A DNA stretch of 64,000 nucleotides from Streptomyces sp. NP160 (GTDB lineage: Bacteria; Actinomycetota; Actinomycetes; Actinomycetales; Quadrisphaeraceae), in assembly GCF_006335115.1 (NCBI RefSeq), contig NZ_VDMJ01000004.1, positions 62,001 to 126,000 on the forward strand. The letters are read 5' to 3'. Each line of letters opens with the position of its first letter. Within the stretch, counting starts at the first letter, position 1. The translations under genes were made by a program, and so were the position numbers. The notes beneath the pieces are model-generated. The model was not told the origin of the DNA. It made no database searches and saw only the letters and a program-made list of their open reading frames with translations. This document shows positions 33,482-42,932 of this stretch, in pieces.

Positions 33482-35965
33482 ATGGCTTCGACGTCGGTCT
33501 CGCTGCTGGAGGCGCGCGTCGCCGCGTCCCTGTGGTGGCGTGTCGCGGCGCACCCTGACGGGTACGAGCTCGACCCCCAGCTCCACGTGCTGGGCCTCGA
33601 GCAGCAGGACGAGGACGACGACGAGGGAGCCTCCCCGGCGGACGCCGCTGAGCCCGTGACCGCGCTGGCCGACGTGCAGGAGGAGGGACCGGCTGGGCCG
33701 GTGCTGCTGCCGGAGGCGTGCCTGGTCGGGGTGCGTGACCAGGTGGCGCTGGAGTGGGCGGCGCGGACCCCCGGGGTCGGTCTGGTGACAGCGGTCGAGG
33801 AGCTGTGGGCGGACCTGGCGACCGACCTCGAGTCCGCCTGCTGCCCCACCGACACCGCAGCCGCAGACAGCACCTGCACCGGGGTCTCGGACGCTGAGCT
33901 GGTGGAGGCGGTCGCGGCGTGCGAGCGCCAGATCGCGGCGCTGGCCGCGCGGCGTGACCAGCTCGCGGGGGTCTTCGCCTCCCGCCGCCAGGCTGAGGCC
34001 GAGGCTGACGTCGCCGAGGCCCGCGCGGCGAGCGCCCGTGACGGCTAGGGCCGCCCGTGGGCCACCCGGATCCGCTCCACCGCCCCCTCGGAGCTGTGTG
34101 CCCGGCTCGGCATCGGCTCGCTCGCGGCGGAGGCCCTCGTCGAGCGGGGCCTGGCAGCGGTCGGTGCTCACCGGGACGTGGCCGCAGCGATGGCCGCTGG
34201 GGCGCTGGGCGCGGGGGCGGGCTCGTGGCTGCTGGAGCAGCTGTCCGCGGTGCGCACCACCTCCTACCTGTCCGCCCTGGAACGGGAGGCGGCCGCCCGA
34301 GAGCAGACGGTCAAGGACGCCCGGGCTGCGCAGGACGCTGCCCGCGCGCAGGCCGGGCAGGCCCCGCTGACCGGTGAGGAGGTCCGCGCGCGGGCGGCGG
34401 CTGACCAGGCCCAGGTCGACGCCGAGGCTGAGGCAGCGGCTGCGGCGCACGCCGAGCAGGTCGCGGCGGCGGTGCGCCGGGAGCTGCTGGGCAAGGCCAC
34501 TGGCACCTCGGCCTGGTCGGCCGCAGGTGCCGGGCAGGACCTGGCCCAGACCGGGGAGAGCGAGGAAGAGGGCAGCGGCCGCCAGGAGCAGCCCGCGGCG
34601 TCGCGTCCGACGGCGGGTGCGGGGTTGGGGCCGAACCGGCGGGCGTGGACCAAGCGGCTGAACACCGCGGTGCACCGCGCTGACGCTGACGCTGCTCAAC
34701 GCCGCGCACTGAAGGCCCGTGCGGCGTGCTCGACCGCGCGCTGGAGCGAGCCCGACGGGCAAGCGGCGTTGCAGCTGCGCGGACCTGCGGAGGACATCGC
34801 GGTGATCACTGCGGCGATGGACGCGCGTGCCCGTCGCCGTCAGGAGCAGGCCCGCGCCGCCGAGCGCGCCGCGGCGAAGGAGCAGGGACGCCCCTTCGAG
34901 CGGGCGGCGGTGGGCAGCTTGGACCAGCACCGCATCGCGGCGCTGCGCGAGTGGGCGACCGCGGCGTTGGAGATCTCCGGAACCTCCGGGGTGGCGGGTA
35001 CGTGGTACCCGGTGGCGCGCACGGCGGCGTCCAAGCCGGTGGTGCACCTGGTGCTGCCGTGGACGGTGTTGGCCGGTGTCTCCACGATAGGGGCGCAGCT
35101 GGCCGGGTACGGCCCGGTCGGTGCGGTCGCGGCGCTGCGGATCGCGGCGGACGGGTTGTGGCGCCGGGTGCTGGCAGACCCGGTGTGTGGTGCGGCGGTC
35201 GCGGTGGAGGAGGGCGCGTGGCGGTCCTCGACGGCGTTGGCGCGGTTGGTGGGGTTGCGGTGGTGGTCCTCGACGATGCCGTCCTCGACCCGTCCTGTCG
35301 GGTTGGATCACGGCCCAGCCGGTGGGGGTGGTGGTGGGGGCAGCGCCGGGGGCGGCCAGCTGGACCACGTCCAGCCCTACGACCACGGCAACCACCCCGG
35401 CAACCACCCCGGCAACCACCCCGGCAGCCACACCGATGACCGCGCTGGTGGGTCGACGGAGGCGACGAATCTGCAGCTGCTGGCCCAGGTGGAACACCTG
35501 CTCAAGCAGACCGGCGAGCACGCCCGGCCCGGGCACGGGTGGAGCGTGGCGGTGCAGCGGACCGGACCACCCGGACCTGGCGGGACAGTGCCCGGCCCGG
35601 CGCCGGGGGACGGGGTGGTGTGGACCTCACCGACCGGGCACACCTACCGCGTCAGCCCCCAGGCGCTGCTGGACCCCGACGATGACCCCGGCACCCCTGA
35701 CGGCTCCGGCACCTGTGGCAGCACCGGCGCTTCCGGCGGGCCCGGTGAGGGTGGGTTGCCGGCGTGGGTGCACCGGCTGCTGGCCGACGTGCTGCCCGCA
35801 TGGGTGGGTTGGCCACCGGATGGACGACCCGCTCCCAGCGGGCCGCACGCAGCGGTGCCGTGGTCGCCTGACTGGACCCAGGTCGCCTTCAGCGACGTGC
35901 CACCCGATCCGGCGCCGGACGACGGTGAGGAGCCGTGCCTGTTCGACGACCTCCCGGCTGCCTGA
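33482..35965 (+). pseudogene. DUF222 / HNH endonuclease (13E12-type) interrupted by an in-frame TAG
   Basis: The frame from ATG 33482 reads a DUF222 N-terminus (VSDAELVEAVAACERQIAALAARRDQLA) and stops at TAG 34046-34048, codon 189. The same frame continues without other stops as PWATRIRSTAPSELCARLG... to an HNH region (QLDHVQPYDH, then STEATNLQLL) and ends at 35965. One base change (CAG or TGG to TAG) explains the break. The full product would have about 827 residues. These repetitive genes are often present in many copies per actinobacterial genome. A downstream restart such as GTG 34178 could make a truncated protein. Confidence 0.85.
35387..35434. repeat. tandem 12-base repeats encoding GNHP
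   Basis: GGCAACCACCCC occurs three times in perfect tandem (35387-35422) with a fourth degenerate copy. It lies between the HNH histidine and asparagine motifs of the DUF222 gene. Confidence 0.8.
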
Positions 35966-36064
35966 TGCGCCCACACGCAGGTCCCACCGGGACGAGGACC
36001 GAGGTTGTCCACAGGGGGTCCTCGTGCCGCTCACCGCGGTCTCACCGCCCGGCACAGTGCGGAC

Positions 36065-36922
36065 ATGAGCCCGCGATCACGCCGCCGCCACACGAAGTCC
36101 GCCGCTCGCCGCACCGCCGCTCGGCGGCGCCCGCGCCCGAGCATCCCGCGGCAGCGTCAGGCTCCTGAGGACGGCCACCCGCAACGGGCTGAGCCCTTCG
36201 TCTCCAACGACGACGCCCTCCTCGTGCTGCACCGCGCCGCCGAGGACCCGGCCTTCCAGCAGTTCCTCGACCAGCTCCCGCTGGTCGACCTCGTGAGCCG
36301 CTTCCTGGAGTGGGTCGGGGAGTGCGACGACCCTGACGACCTCGACGGTGAGCTCGACCCGCACACCGACCCCACCGAGGACGCCCCCCTCCCGTCGGAG
36401 GCCGCGCTCTCCGCGCGCCTCGGCGTCGCACCCATCGGGTGCACCGCCGTCGAGCGCTGGCGTGCTCGCGTGCTGTCCATGGCCTGCACGCGGTGGGGCT
36501 TGGTCTCGCTGACCGAGGAGGGGCTGGAGCGCGGCCCGGACGTCCTCGGCTGGACCGCCGTCGACCCGGAGGAACGCGCCTGGGCCCGCGCCCTCGTCGT
36601 CGCCGCGGCCGTCGAGTGCACCGCCCGCTACGTGTCCGCCCAGCACGTGCTGGGAGACCACGTCCGGCACGCCCTCGCGACGATGCTCGCGACCTCCGTC
36701 GAGGAGAACCCCTGGCCGCTCGGCCTCCTGAGCGCGCTGCGACCTGACGACCTCGTCTCCGAGCACGTGGACCGGGTCGTCCTGGAGCACGTCACCGAGC
36801 TGCGCGCGTGGGGCCTCCTCGCCGAGGGCGACGAGCTCCGCGTCGCTCCCGGCGCCGAGCCCCTGCTGCGGTCCGTCTCGGTCAACCTCCGCGCGGACCC
36901 GGTGCTCGTGCCGGCCTCGTGA
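36065..36922 (+). CDS. hypothetical protein with basic N-terminus
   Basis: A 285-residue protein with no recognised family. The first 40 residues are strongly basic (RSRRRHTKSAARRTAARRRPRP), suggesting nucleic-acid contact. The rest is acidic and helical: DDALLVLHRAAEDPAFQQFLDQLP, DLVSRFLEWVGECDDPDDLDGEL and a tail WGLLAEGDELRVAPGAEPLL. ATG 36065 begins the plausible coding part. It follows the broken HNH gene and is convergent with the SDR gene. Confidence 0.55.
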   Translation: MSPRSRRRHTKSAARRTAARRRPRPSIPRQRQAPEDGHPQRAEPFVSNDDALLVLHRAAEDPAFQQFLDQLPLVDLVSRFLEWVGECDDPDDLDGELDPHTDPTEDAPLPSEAALSARLGVAPIGCTAVERWRARVLSMACTRWGLVSLTEEGLERGPDVLGWTAVDPEERAWARALVVAAAVECTARYVSAQHVLGDHVRHALATMLATSVEENPWPLGLLSALRPDDLVSEHVDRVVLEHVTELRAWGLLAEGDELRVAPGAEPLLRSVSVNLRADPVLVPAS

Positions 36923-36937
36923 ACCGTTCCCGTCGTC

Positions 36938-37792
36938 TCAGCGGGAGGTGCGGCGAGCCAGCCGCGCCACGAGCGCCGGGTAGTGCGCCGGCACGAGGCG
37001 CACGACGGCGTCGACGAGCTTCGCGTCACGCCCGACCAGCACCCGCGGTCGACCCGCCTCGACCCCGTCGACGACGATCCGCGCCGCCTGCTCCGGCGGC
37101 ATCCGCAGCAGCTTCTCGTTGTACCGCCTCTGCTGGGCCTCCTCTGCCGCGCTCACGCGGTGGCCGGACGCCTTGGCGTGCTCCAGCGCGGACGTCGCGA
37201 TGCTCGTCCGCACCCCACCGGGGTGCACCACGGTCACGCCCACCGGCTGCCCAGCGGCGAGCACCTCCGCGCGCAGCGCCTCGGTGAAGCCGCGCACCCC
37301 GAACTTGCTCGCGCTGTACGCCGACAGCCCGCTCTGCGCCATGAACCCGTTGAGGCTGGAGATGTTGACCACGTGCCCGTCGCCGGAGGCGATGAGGTGC
37401 GGCAGGAACGCCTGCGTCCCGTGGATGACCCCGAACAGGTTGATGCCCAGCACCCGCTGGTACTCCGACCAGTCGCTCGTGAGCACAGTGCCGCTGCTGG
37501 CCACGCCCGCGTTGTTGTAGACCTGGTGGACCACCCCGAGCTCGTCGACGACGACGCGGGCGTACGCGAAGAACGCCTCCCGGTCGCTGATGTCGAGCCG
37601 CGCGGTGTGGACCTGCGCCCCGAGCGCCCGCGCGCGCTGCACGGTCTCGGCGAGCCCCGCCTCACCCACGTCGGACAGCGCCAGGCGCGCTCCGCGCTTG
37701 GCCAGCTCCAGCGCCAGTGCGCGGCCGATGCCCGACCCCGCCCCGGTCACCACGCACACCTTGCCGGCGACGCTGTTGACGGTCTTGCTCAC
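36938..37792 (-). CDS. short-chain dehydrogenase/reductase
   Basis: A 284-residue classical SDR. The NAD(P) fingerprint is VVTGAGSGIGRA, NNAG is present in VYNNAGVASSG, and the catalytic Ser-Tyr-Lys are in NISSLNGF and YSASKFG. Its GTG start overlaps the stop of the monooxygenase-hydrolase fusion by four bases. The two therefore form an operon, and the SDR probably oxidises an alcohol to the ketone used by the monooxygenase, or acts on a pathway product. Tandem residues near the C-terminus (LARRTSR) are unremarkable. Confidence 0.9.
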   Translation of the reverse strand: MSKTVNSVAGKVCVVTGAGSGIGRALALELAKRGARLALSDVGEAGLAETVQRARALGAQVHTARLDISDREAFFAYARVVVDELGVVHQVYNNAGVASSGTVLTSDWSEYQRVLGINLFGVIHGTQAFLPHLIASGDGHVVNISSLNGFMAQSGLSAYSASKFGVRGFTEALRAEVLAAGQPVGVTVVHPGGVRTSIATSALEHAKASGHRVSAAEEAQQRRYNEKLLRMPPEQAARIVVDGVEAGRPRVLVGRDAKLVDAVVRLVPAHYPALVARLARRTSR

Positions 37793-40275
37793 TGCTGCGC
37801 TCCCTCGAACTGGTCCTGGGTCGGTGCCGGCCGGGTCGGTGCCGGCGGGGTCGGTGCCGGCGGGGTCGGCGTGGCTGCTGCGGCCGCGACGTGGTCGCCG
37901 ATGAGGCCCACCAGCCGGTCGAGCAGCCCGGGCGACAGCAGGTGCCCCATCCCCGGGACCACCACGTGCCGCGCCCCGGCGATCGCCGCCGCGGTCGCGG
38001 CACCACCGCTCGGGTCGACCATGACGTCCCGGTCACCGTTGATGACGAGCGTCGGCGCGCTCACCCGCGCCAGCTCCGCCGTCCGGTCACCGCTGGCGGC
38101 GATCGCCTGGATCTGCCGCGCCGGCCCGATCCGCGATGCCGGCCCACCGCCGCGCTCCCACGCCCCGCGGGCGCGGGCCTCCTCGGCGGCCGCGTCGTCG
38201 TCGTCGAACGGGAACCCCGGGCCGGCGAGGTGGCGCATCATCGCCACGTGCCGCTGCACGGCCACCTCCACCGTGGTCGCCGGGGCGTGGCGCAGCCGCC
38301 ACAGCGTCGAGCGGGCGGGGCCACCGACGTCGGCGGCACCGGTGGTCGAGTAGATGGACGTCAGCGACGCCACCCGGTCCGGCCGGCGTGACGCCAGCAC
38401 CTGCGCGACCATCCCGCCCAGCGACTGGCCCACCACGTGGGCGCGCTGCACCCCGAGGTGGTCGAGCAGACCGACGGCGTCCGCCGCCATGTCCGCGAGG
38501 TCGTACGCGTCGGGTCGCGGGCGCCGCAGCAGCTGCCGCACCGGTCCGGGCGAGGGGGCGTCGATGCGGCTGGAGCGCCCGATGTCGCGGTTGTCGAACC
38601 TCACCACGCGCAGCCCTCGCGCCACGAGCCCGTCGACGAGGGCGGCGGGCCACGCGGTCAGGTCCTGTCCCAGCCCGGCGACGAGCAGCACCACCTCGCC
38701 CGGGCCTCCGGTGTCCCGGAAGCAGATCCGGGGCCCGGCCGGCAGCTGCACGAACCGGTCCTGCGAGGGCCGCCCGACCGCCGTGAGCTCCAGCTCGGGG
38801 TCCACCACGCTGCCCTCGCGCAGCAGGGCGACGTCGGAGTGGAAGTCCATCGACGTGGTCCACGGAGGCCGGCTGCCCTGCCGCGGCAGCTCCCCGACCG
38901 CACGCTGGATGTACCCGGCGGCGAAGTCGAGGTAGGGCCGGGTGGGCATGTCCGGGTCGGACGGGACGGGCCGCGCGGTGTCGTACCCGTGCTCGCGCAT
39001 GTGCCGCAGCAGCCGGACGAAGTGCTCGCACAGCAGCCCGACCTTGAGGGTCCAGGAAGAGTTGGTGTACCCGATGGCGAACGCCAGGTTGGGGACGCCG
39101 GACAGCATCATTCCCTTGTAGGCGAGCCGCTCCGGCAGCACGACCACCTCGCCGTCCACGGTGATCCGCGTCCCGCCGAAGATCTGCACCGCGAGCCCGG
39201 TGGCGGTGACGATGACGTCGGCCTCAAGGCGCTCACCGCTGACCAGGCGCACACCCGTGGCGTCGAAGGTGGCGATGCGGTCGGTGACCACGGAAGCCCT
39301 GCCGGAGCGGATCGCGGCGAACAGGTCACCGCTGGGGGAGGCGCACACGCGCTGGTCCCACGGGTCGTACGGCGGGTCGAAGTGCGTGCCGATGTCGTAG
39401 CCCTCGGGCAGCGCCTTCGTCACCACGCGCCGGTAGACGGCGCGGGCCGCGCGCGGGTGCTCCTGGCTGAAGCGCCACACCGCCCGCTGCTTGGCGATGT
39501 TCTTGCGCCGCGTCAGCGCCGCTCCACGCTCGTCGCCGAACCAGCGCCGCAGCCGCGCGCCGAGCGCGTCGCCGCGGGAGACGGGCATGACGTAGGTGGG
39601 GGTGCGCTGGAGCATCGTCACGTGGGCGACCTGCTCGGCGATCGCCGGCACCACCGTCACGGCCGTCGCCCCGCTGCCGACGACGACGACGCGCCTGCCG
39701 GTCAGGTCCAGGTCCTGCGGCCAGTGCTGCGGGTGGACGACGGTGTTGCCGGGCGTGGCGGCGAACCTGTCGAGGCCGGGCAGCTCCGGGGTGTACCCGG
39801 CCTCGTAGCGGTAGTAGCCGGTGCCGGCGAAGACCCAGCCGGCGGTGAGCTGGAACCGCTCCCCGGACCGCTCCTCGTCGGTGCGCTCCACCGTGACGGT
39901 CCAGCGGGCCGTCTCGCTGCTCCACGCGAGCTCGACCACGCGCTGGTGGTAGCGGATCTTCTCGTCGAGCCCGGCTTCGCTGGCCGCCTCGCGCAGGTAG
40001 CGCAGGATGCGCGGCGCGTCGGCGATGGCCTGCTCGTCCAGCCAGGGCTTGAACTCGTAGCCGAAGGTCGACAGGTCGGAGTCCGAGCGCACGCCGGGGT
40101 AGCGGAACAGGTCCCACGTGCCGCCCGAGGCGCCGCGCGCCTCGAGGACGGCGAAGGAGGTGCCGGGCAGCTCGGCGGTCAGGTAGCGCCCGGCCCCGAT
40201 GCCCGAGATGCCGGCGCCGATCACGACGACGTCGAGGTGCTCGAGCCCGACAGGGGCGTCTGGGGTCACGCTCAC
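37789..40275 (-). CDS. Baeyer-Villiger-type FAD monooxygenase fused to an alpha/beta hydrolase
   Basis: An 828-residue bifunctional protein. Residues 1 to about 535 are an EthA-like flavin monooxygenase: FAD motif GAGISG at 20-25, GTWDLFRYPGVRSDSD, VVHPQHWPQDLDLTG (Baeyer-Villiger-type signature) and the second dinucleotide motif VVVVGSGATAVT. From about 550 the chain is an alpha/beta hydrolase with nucleophile elbow GQSLGGM, aspartate in NGDRDV and histidine in GMGHLL. It could turn a ketone into an ester or lactone and hydrolyse it in one polypeptide. The tail is a PAPT-repeat. GTG 40275 is favoured. It is divergent from a PucR regulator. Confidence 0.85.
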   Translation of the reverse strand: MSVTPDAPVGLEHLDVVVIGAGISGIGAGRYLTAELPGTSFAVLEARGASGGTWDLFRYPGVRSDSDLSTFGYEFKPWLDEQAIADAPRILRYLREAASEAGLDEKIRYHQRVVELAWSSETARWTVTVERTDEERSGERFQLTAGWVFAGTGYYRYEAGYTPELPGLDRFAATPGNTVVHPQHWPQDLDLTGRRVVVVGSGATAVTVVPAIAEQVAHVTMLQRTPTYVMPVSRGDALGARLRRWFGDERGAALTRRKNIAKQRAVWRFSQEHPRAARAVYRRVVTKALPEGYDIGTHFDPPYDPWDQRVCASPSGDLFAAIRSGRASVVTDRIATFDATGVRLVSGERLEADVIVTATGLAVQIFGGTRITVDGEVVVLPERLAYKGMMLSGVPNLAFAIGYTNSSWTLKVGLLCEHFVRLLRHMREHGYDTARPVPSDPDMPTRPYLDFAAGYIQRAVGELPRQGSRPPWTTSMDFHSDVALLREGSVVDPELELTAVGRPSQDRFVQLPAGPRICFRDTGGPGEVVLLVAGLGQDLTAWPAALVDGLVARGLRVVRFDNRDIGRSSRIDAPSPGPVRQLLRRPRPDAYDLADMAADAVGLLDHLGVQRAHVVGQSLGGMVAQVLASRRPDRVASLTSIYSTTGAADVGGPARSTLWRLRHAPATTVEVAVQRHVAMMRHLAGPGFPFDDDDAAAEEARARGAWERGGGPASRIGPARQIQAIAASGDRTAELARVSAPTLVINGDRDVMVDPSGGAATAAAIAGARHVVVPGMGHLLSPGLLDRLVGLIGDHVAAAAATPTPPAPTPPAPTRPAPTQDQFEGAQQ
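37818..37877. repeat. 15-base tandem repeats encoding a proline-rich tail
   Basis: GGGTCGGTGCCGGCX repeats three times (37818-37862), and a fourth copy diverges after GGGTCGG. It encodes the (PAPT)-type C-terminal tail of the monooxygenase-hydrolase fusion. Confidence 0.75.
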
Positions 40276-40310
40276 CACACCATCCTGCGCGCCGCCGCGC
40301 CGCCACCGCT

Positions 40311-40356
40311 GCAGCACCGTGCACCGTGCAGCGCTTCTGGTGGTGCACGATGCTGC
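40311..40356. promoter_or_regulatory. long inverted repeat, probable operator of the divergent PucR/monooxygenase pair
   Basis: The arms GCAGCACCGTGCACC (40311-40325) and GGTGCACGATGCTGC (40342-40356) are complementary at 14 of 15 positions around a 16-base spacer. They fill most of the 82-base divergent region and end 2 bases before the regulator's GTG. A dimeric regulator site or a leader hairpin are both possible. Confidence 0.6.
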
Positions 40357-40357
40357 G

Positions 40358-41647
40358 GTGACCGGGGATGCGTTCGACGACGAGCCCCCCGGCGTCGTCC
40401 CCGCCACCACCGGCGGTGCGTGGCCGGAGCTGTCCGACGCCGCCAGGGAGCTCTTCCGCCGCGGCGCGCAGACCGCGCTCGACCTGCGCGCCCGGTGGGT
40501 GGAGCGGCTGCACGAGGCCTCGCTGGGGTCGGGGGCGATGCGCGCCGTGGCCGCCGACCCCGTGCTGGCGGCCGCGGTCCGCCGCACCAACGAGGCGAAC
40601 CTGCTGCAGTGGGCCACCGCCAACGTCCGCCACCCGGGCGCGCGGGTGCCCGCCGGCACCGGACCGGAGGCGCTGGCCACGGCCCGCGACCTCGTCCGCC
40701 GCGGCCTCGACCAGCGCGCCCTGGAGGCCTACCGCGCGGTGCAGGGCGTGGTGTGGCGGCAGTGGACGGCCACCTGCTTCGAGCTGACCACCGACCCGGC
40801 GCTGCTGCGCGAGCTGCTGGACGTGTCGGCGCTGTCCATCTCCACCTTCCTCGACGACACCGTCGCCGCCGTGGTGGAGCTCGTCGGCGCCGAGCGCGCC
40901 GAGCTCACCCGCGGCGCCCACGCCGAGCGCCGCGCCGCGGTGACGCTGCTGCTGGAAGGCGCACCCCTCAGCCGCGCCCGCGCTGAGGCGCAGCTCGGGT
41001 ACGGCCTCACCGGCCCGCACACCGCCGCCGTCGTCTGGACCACCGACACCGGCTCGGACCAGCTGGAGGCCGCGGCCGACGCCGTCGCCCGCGCCGCCGG
41101 CGCCGGCCGCCGGCTCACCGTGGTGGCGGGAGCCACCGCGCTGTGGCTGTGGTTGCCCGTGGCCGGCGAGGTGGCCGTGGCGGAGGTCGCAGCGCACCTG
41201 GCCGCAGGCCCCGCGCCGTCGGTCCGGGTGGCGCTCGGGCGGGCGGGGCACGACGTCGAGGGGTTCCGCCGCAGCCACCTCGACGCGCTGACCACCCAGC
41301 GGCTGCTGGCCCGGCTCACGTCCCCGCAGCAGGTGGCGCGCTACCAGGACGTCCAGCTGGTGGACCTCCTCACCCGCGACCCGGCGCGGGTCGAGGAGCT
41401 GGTGGCCGACGTCCTGGGCCCCCTCGCCGACGCGCCGCCGGAGCTGCGGGACACCGTGCTCACCCACGTCCGCGAGCTGGGCAGCGTCACGCGCACCGCG
41501 CAGCGGCTCTTCACCCACCGCAACACCGTGCTGCGCCGGCTCGCGCGCGCCGACGAGCTGCTGCCGCGACCCCTCGCCCAGGACGCGCTCGCCGTCGCCG
41601 CGGCCCTCGAGGTGCTGCGGTGGCAGGAGGACCGCTCGCTACCGTGA
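40358..41647 (+). CDS. PucR/CdaR-type transcriptional regulator
   Basis: A 429-residue protein ending in a PucR-type helix-turn-helix: LRDTVLTHVRELGSVTRTAQRLFTHRNTVLRRLARADELL. The N-terminal 200 residues are a helical sensory region (RRGLDQRALEAYRAVQGVVWRQW), and the middle a GGDEF-related-fold domain common in this family. It is divergent from the monooxygenase-hydrolase/SDR operon, and a long inverted repeat lies directly before its GTG start. It probably controls that operon in response to the substrate. Confidence 0.82.
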   Translation: MTGDAFDDEPPGVVPATTGGAWPELSDAARELFRRGAQTALDLRARWVERLHEASLGSGAMRAVAADPVLAAAVRRTNEANLLQWATANVRHPGARVPAGTGPEALATARDLVRRGLDQRALEAYRAVQGVVWRQWTATCFELTTDPALLRELLDVSALSISTFLDDTVAAVVELVGAERAELTRGAHAERRAAVTLLLEGAPLSRARAEAQLGYGLTGPHTAAVVWTTDTGSDQLEAAADAVARAAGAGRRLTVVAGATALWLWLPVAGEVAVAEVAAHLAAGPAPSVRVALGRAGHDVEGFRRSHLDALTTQRLLARLTSPQQVARYQDVQLVDLLTRDPARVEELVADVLGPLADAPPELRDTVLTHVRELGSVTRTAQRLFTHRNTVLRRLARADELLPRPLAQDALAVAAALEVLRWQEDRSLP

Positions 41648-41651
41648 GCGC

Positions 41652-41990
41652 GTGCCCGACGACCGTGCGCCGGAGGAGCAGCCCTGGGAGCTGCCCGCGC
41701 CGTACGAGCTGGAGGCACCCGTCGACGACGTCGCGCTCCTCGGCGCGGCGCTCGGCGTCGCGGCCCTGGTCCTCGTGCTGCTCGCTGCGCTGCTCCCGGC
41801 GCTCGGGCTGGTCGGGTGGCTCGTCGCCGTCACCGGGCTCGCGGTGTCCGGGCTGTCGCTGCGGCGGGGCACCCCGGGGCGGCGGGCCGCGAGGACCGGC
41901 GCGCTCCTCAGCGCGGCCGCGCTGCTCGTGGCGCTCGTGCTGGCCGTGGTGGCAGCGCTGACGGCACTGGTCCGGGTGACCGGCTCCTGA
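41652..41990 (+). CDS. small membrane protein (DUF4190-like)
   Basis: The 112-residue product has an acidic, proline-rich N-terminus and about three hydrophobic segments (LGAALGVAALVLVLLAALLPALGLVGWLVAVTGLAVSG; LLSAAALLVALVLAVVAALTALV). This layout is common in DUF4190-type actinobacterial proteins. The GTG start follows the regulator stop by 4 bases. Function is unknown. Confidence 0.6.
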   Translation: MPDDRAPEEQPWELPAPYELEAPVDDVALLGAALGVAALVLVLLAALLPALGLVGWLVAVTGLAVSGLSLRRGTPGRRAARTGALLSAAALLVALVLAVVAALTALVRVTGS

Positions 41991-42027
41991 GCCGACCGGC
42001 GCTGGGGCCGACGGGCACTGGCCGGCC

Positions 42028-42828
42028 TCAGGGGGTGGCGAGGTCCTCCACGCACGGACCGGCCCCCATGAGCTCCAGGCCCGCGAGGTCGCCGGCGGCC
42101 GGCTCGACCACGTCGGGGTTGTCCTCGGCGTACATGAGCTGCGTCGGGTCCTCGACGTGGTCGAGGCCCACCAGGTGGCCCAGCTCGTGTGCGATCACCG
42201 CTCGCACCTGGGCCTCCCCCGACCGCTCGGTGAGGATCTCCGAGAGGTCGGGGGCGTCGAGCATCACGTCACCGCTGACGTACGCGCTGCGGCCCTCGGC
42301 GTCGGTGTACGCCTGGCTGCCGGCGAGGCCGACGGTGTCGCCCTCCAGGTCGGGGATGGTCTCCTCGTCCGTCCAGGCGATGAGCACGGGCGCCCACCGG
42401 TCCTCGCCGTACTCGGCCAGCTGCGCCTCGCGCTCAGGACCGGGCTCCTCGTCGGTGGCGCCCTCGTCGACGAAGGTCAGCCCCGTCGCCGAGGAGATCA
42501 TCGCCACCGCCTCCGTGACCAGCGGCCCCACCTCGGCGGGTGCGCCGTCGAGGTGGGTGACGTAGCGGATGGGCTGGCAGGAGCTGTAGCGGATCGGCTC
42601 GCCCGTGCTCTCGTCCGTCTCCAGGACGGCGTAGCCGTCGCCCGCCGGCTCCGGCGCAGCGCCCTCGCTCGAGGGGCCGGTCGCCGTGGCGGTGGCAGCG
42701 TCTGCGGGACTGCCGGCGGGGCTGCCGGTGGGGGCGTCGGGGGCGGAGGCGGTGACGCAACCGCCCAGCCCGACGGCGGCTGACAGGACGAGGGCTGCGG
42801 CCGCGGCGCCGCGAGCGCGGGTGCTCAC
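42028..42828 (-). CDS. matrixin-like zinc metalloprotease, lipoprotein
   Basis: A 266-residue exported protein with lipobox LGGC (cysteine at residue 24), an alanine/proline-rich linker (25-65), and a metalloprotease domain. The zinc motif HELGHLVGLDH is at 214-224, and the Met-turn is QLMYAE at 230-235, the full extended HExxHxxGxxH signature. Y81-S-S-C84 and C259 might pair. It would cleave extracellular proteins or peptides close to the membrane. A divergent hypothetical membrane protein is next to it. Confidence 0.88.
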   Translation of the reverse strand: MSTRARGAAAAALVLSAAVGLGGCVTASAPDAPTGSPAGSPADAATATATGPSSEGAAPEPAGDGYAVLETDESTGEPIRYSSCQPIRYVTHLDGAPAEVGPLVTEAVAMISSATGLTFVDEGATDEEPGPEREAQLAEYGEDRWAPVLIAWTDEETIPDLEGDTVGLAGSQAYTDAEGRSAYVSGDVMLDAPDLSEILTERSGEAQVRAVIAHELGHLVGLDHVEDPTQLMYAEDNPDVVEPAAGDLAGLELMGAGPCVEDLATP

Positions 42829-42932
42829 GGGCGGAGCCTCCCACGGGCCCGCGGGGGTGCTCGGCAGAGGCCGTCCACAGGCCGGCGACCATGATCAGCG
42901 CGGGTGGGCGCGGCCTTCCTAGCCTGCCGACC

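Noticed and set aside
35387-35434. Possible CRISPR-like array
   Set aside because: Tandem units without spacers inside the DUF222 gene.
37818-37877. Tandem repeats as a mobile-element remnant
   Set aside because: They encode the proline-rich tail of the fusion protein in frame and have no element features.
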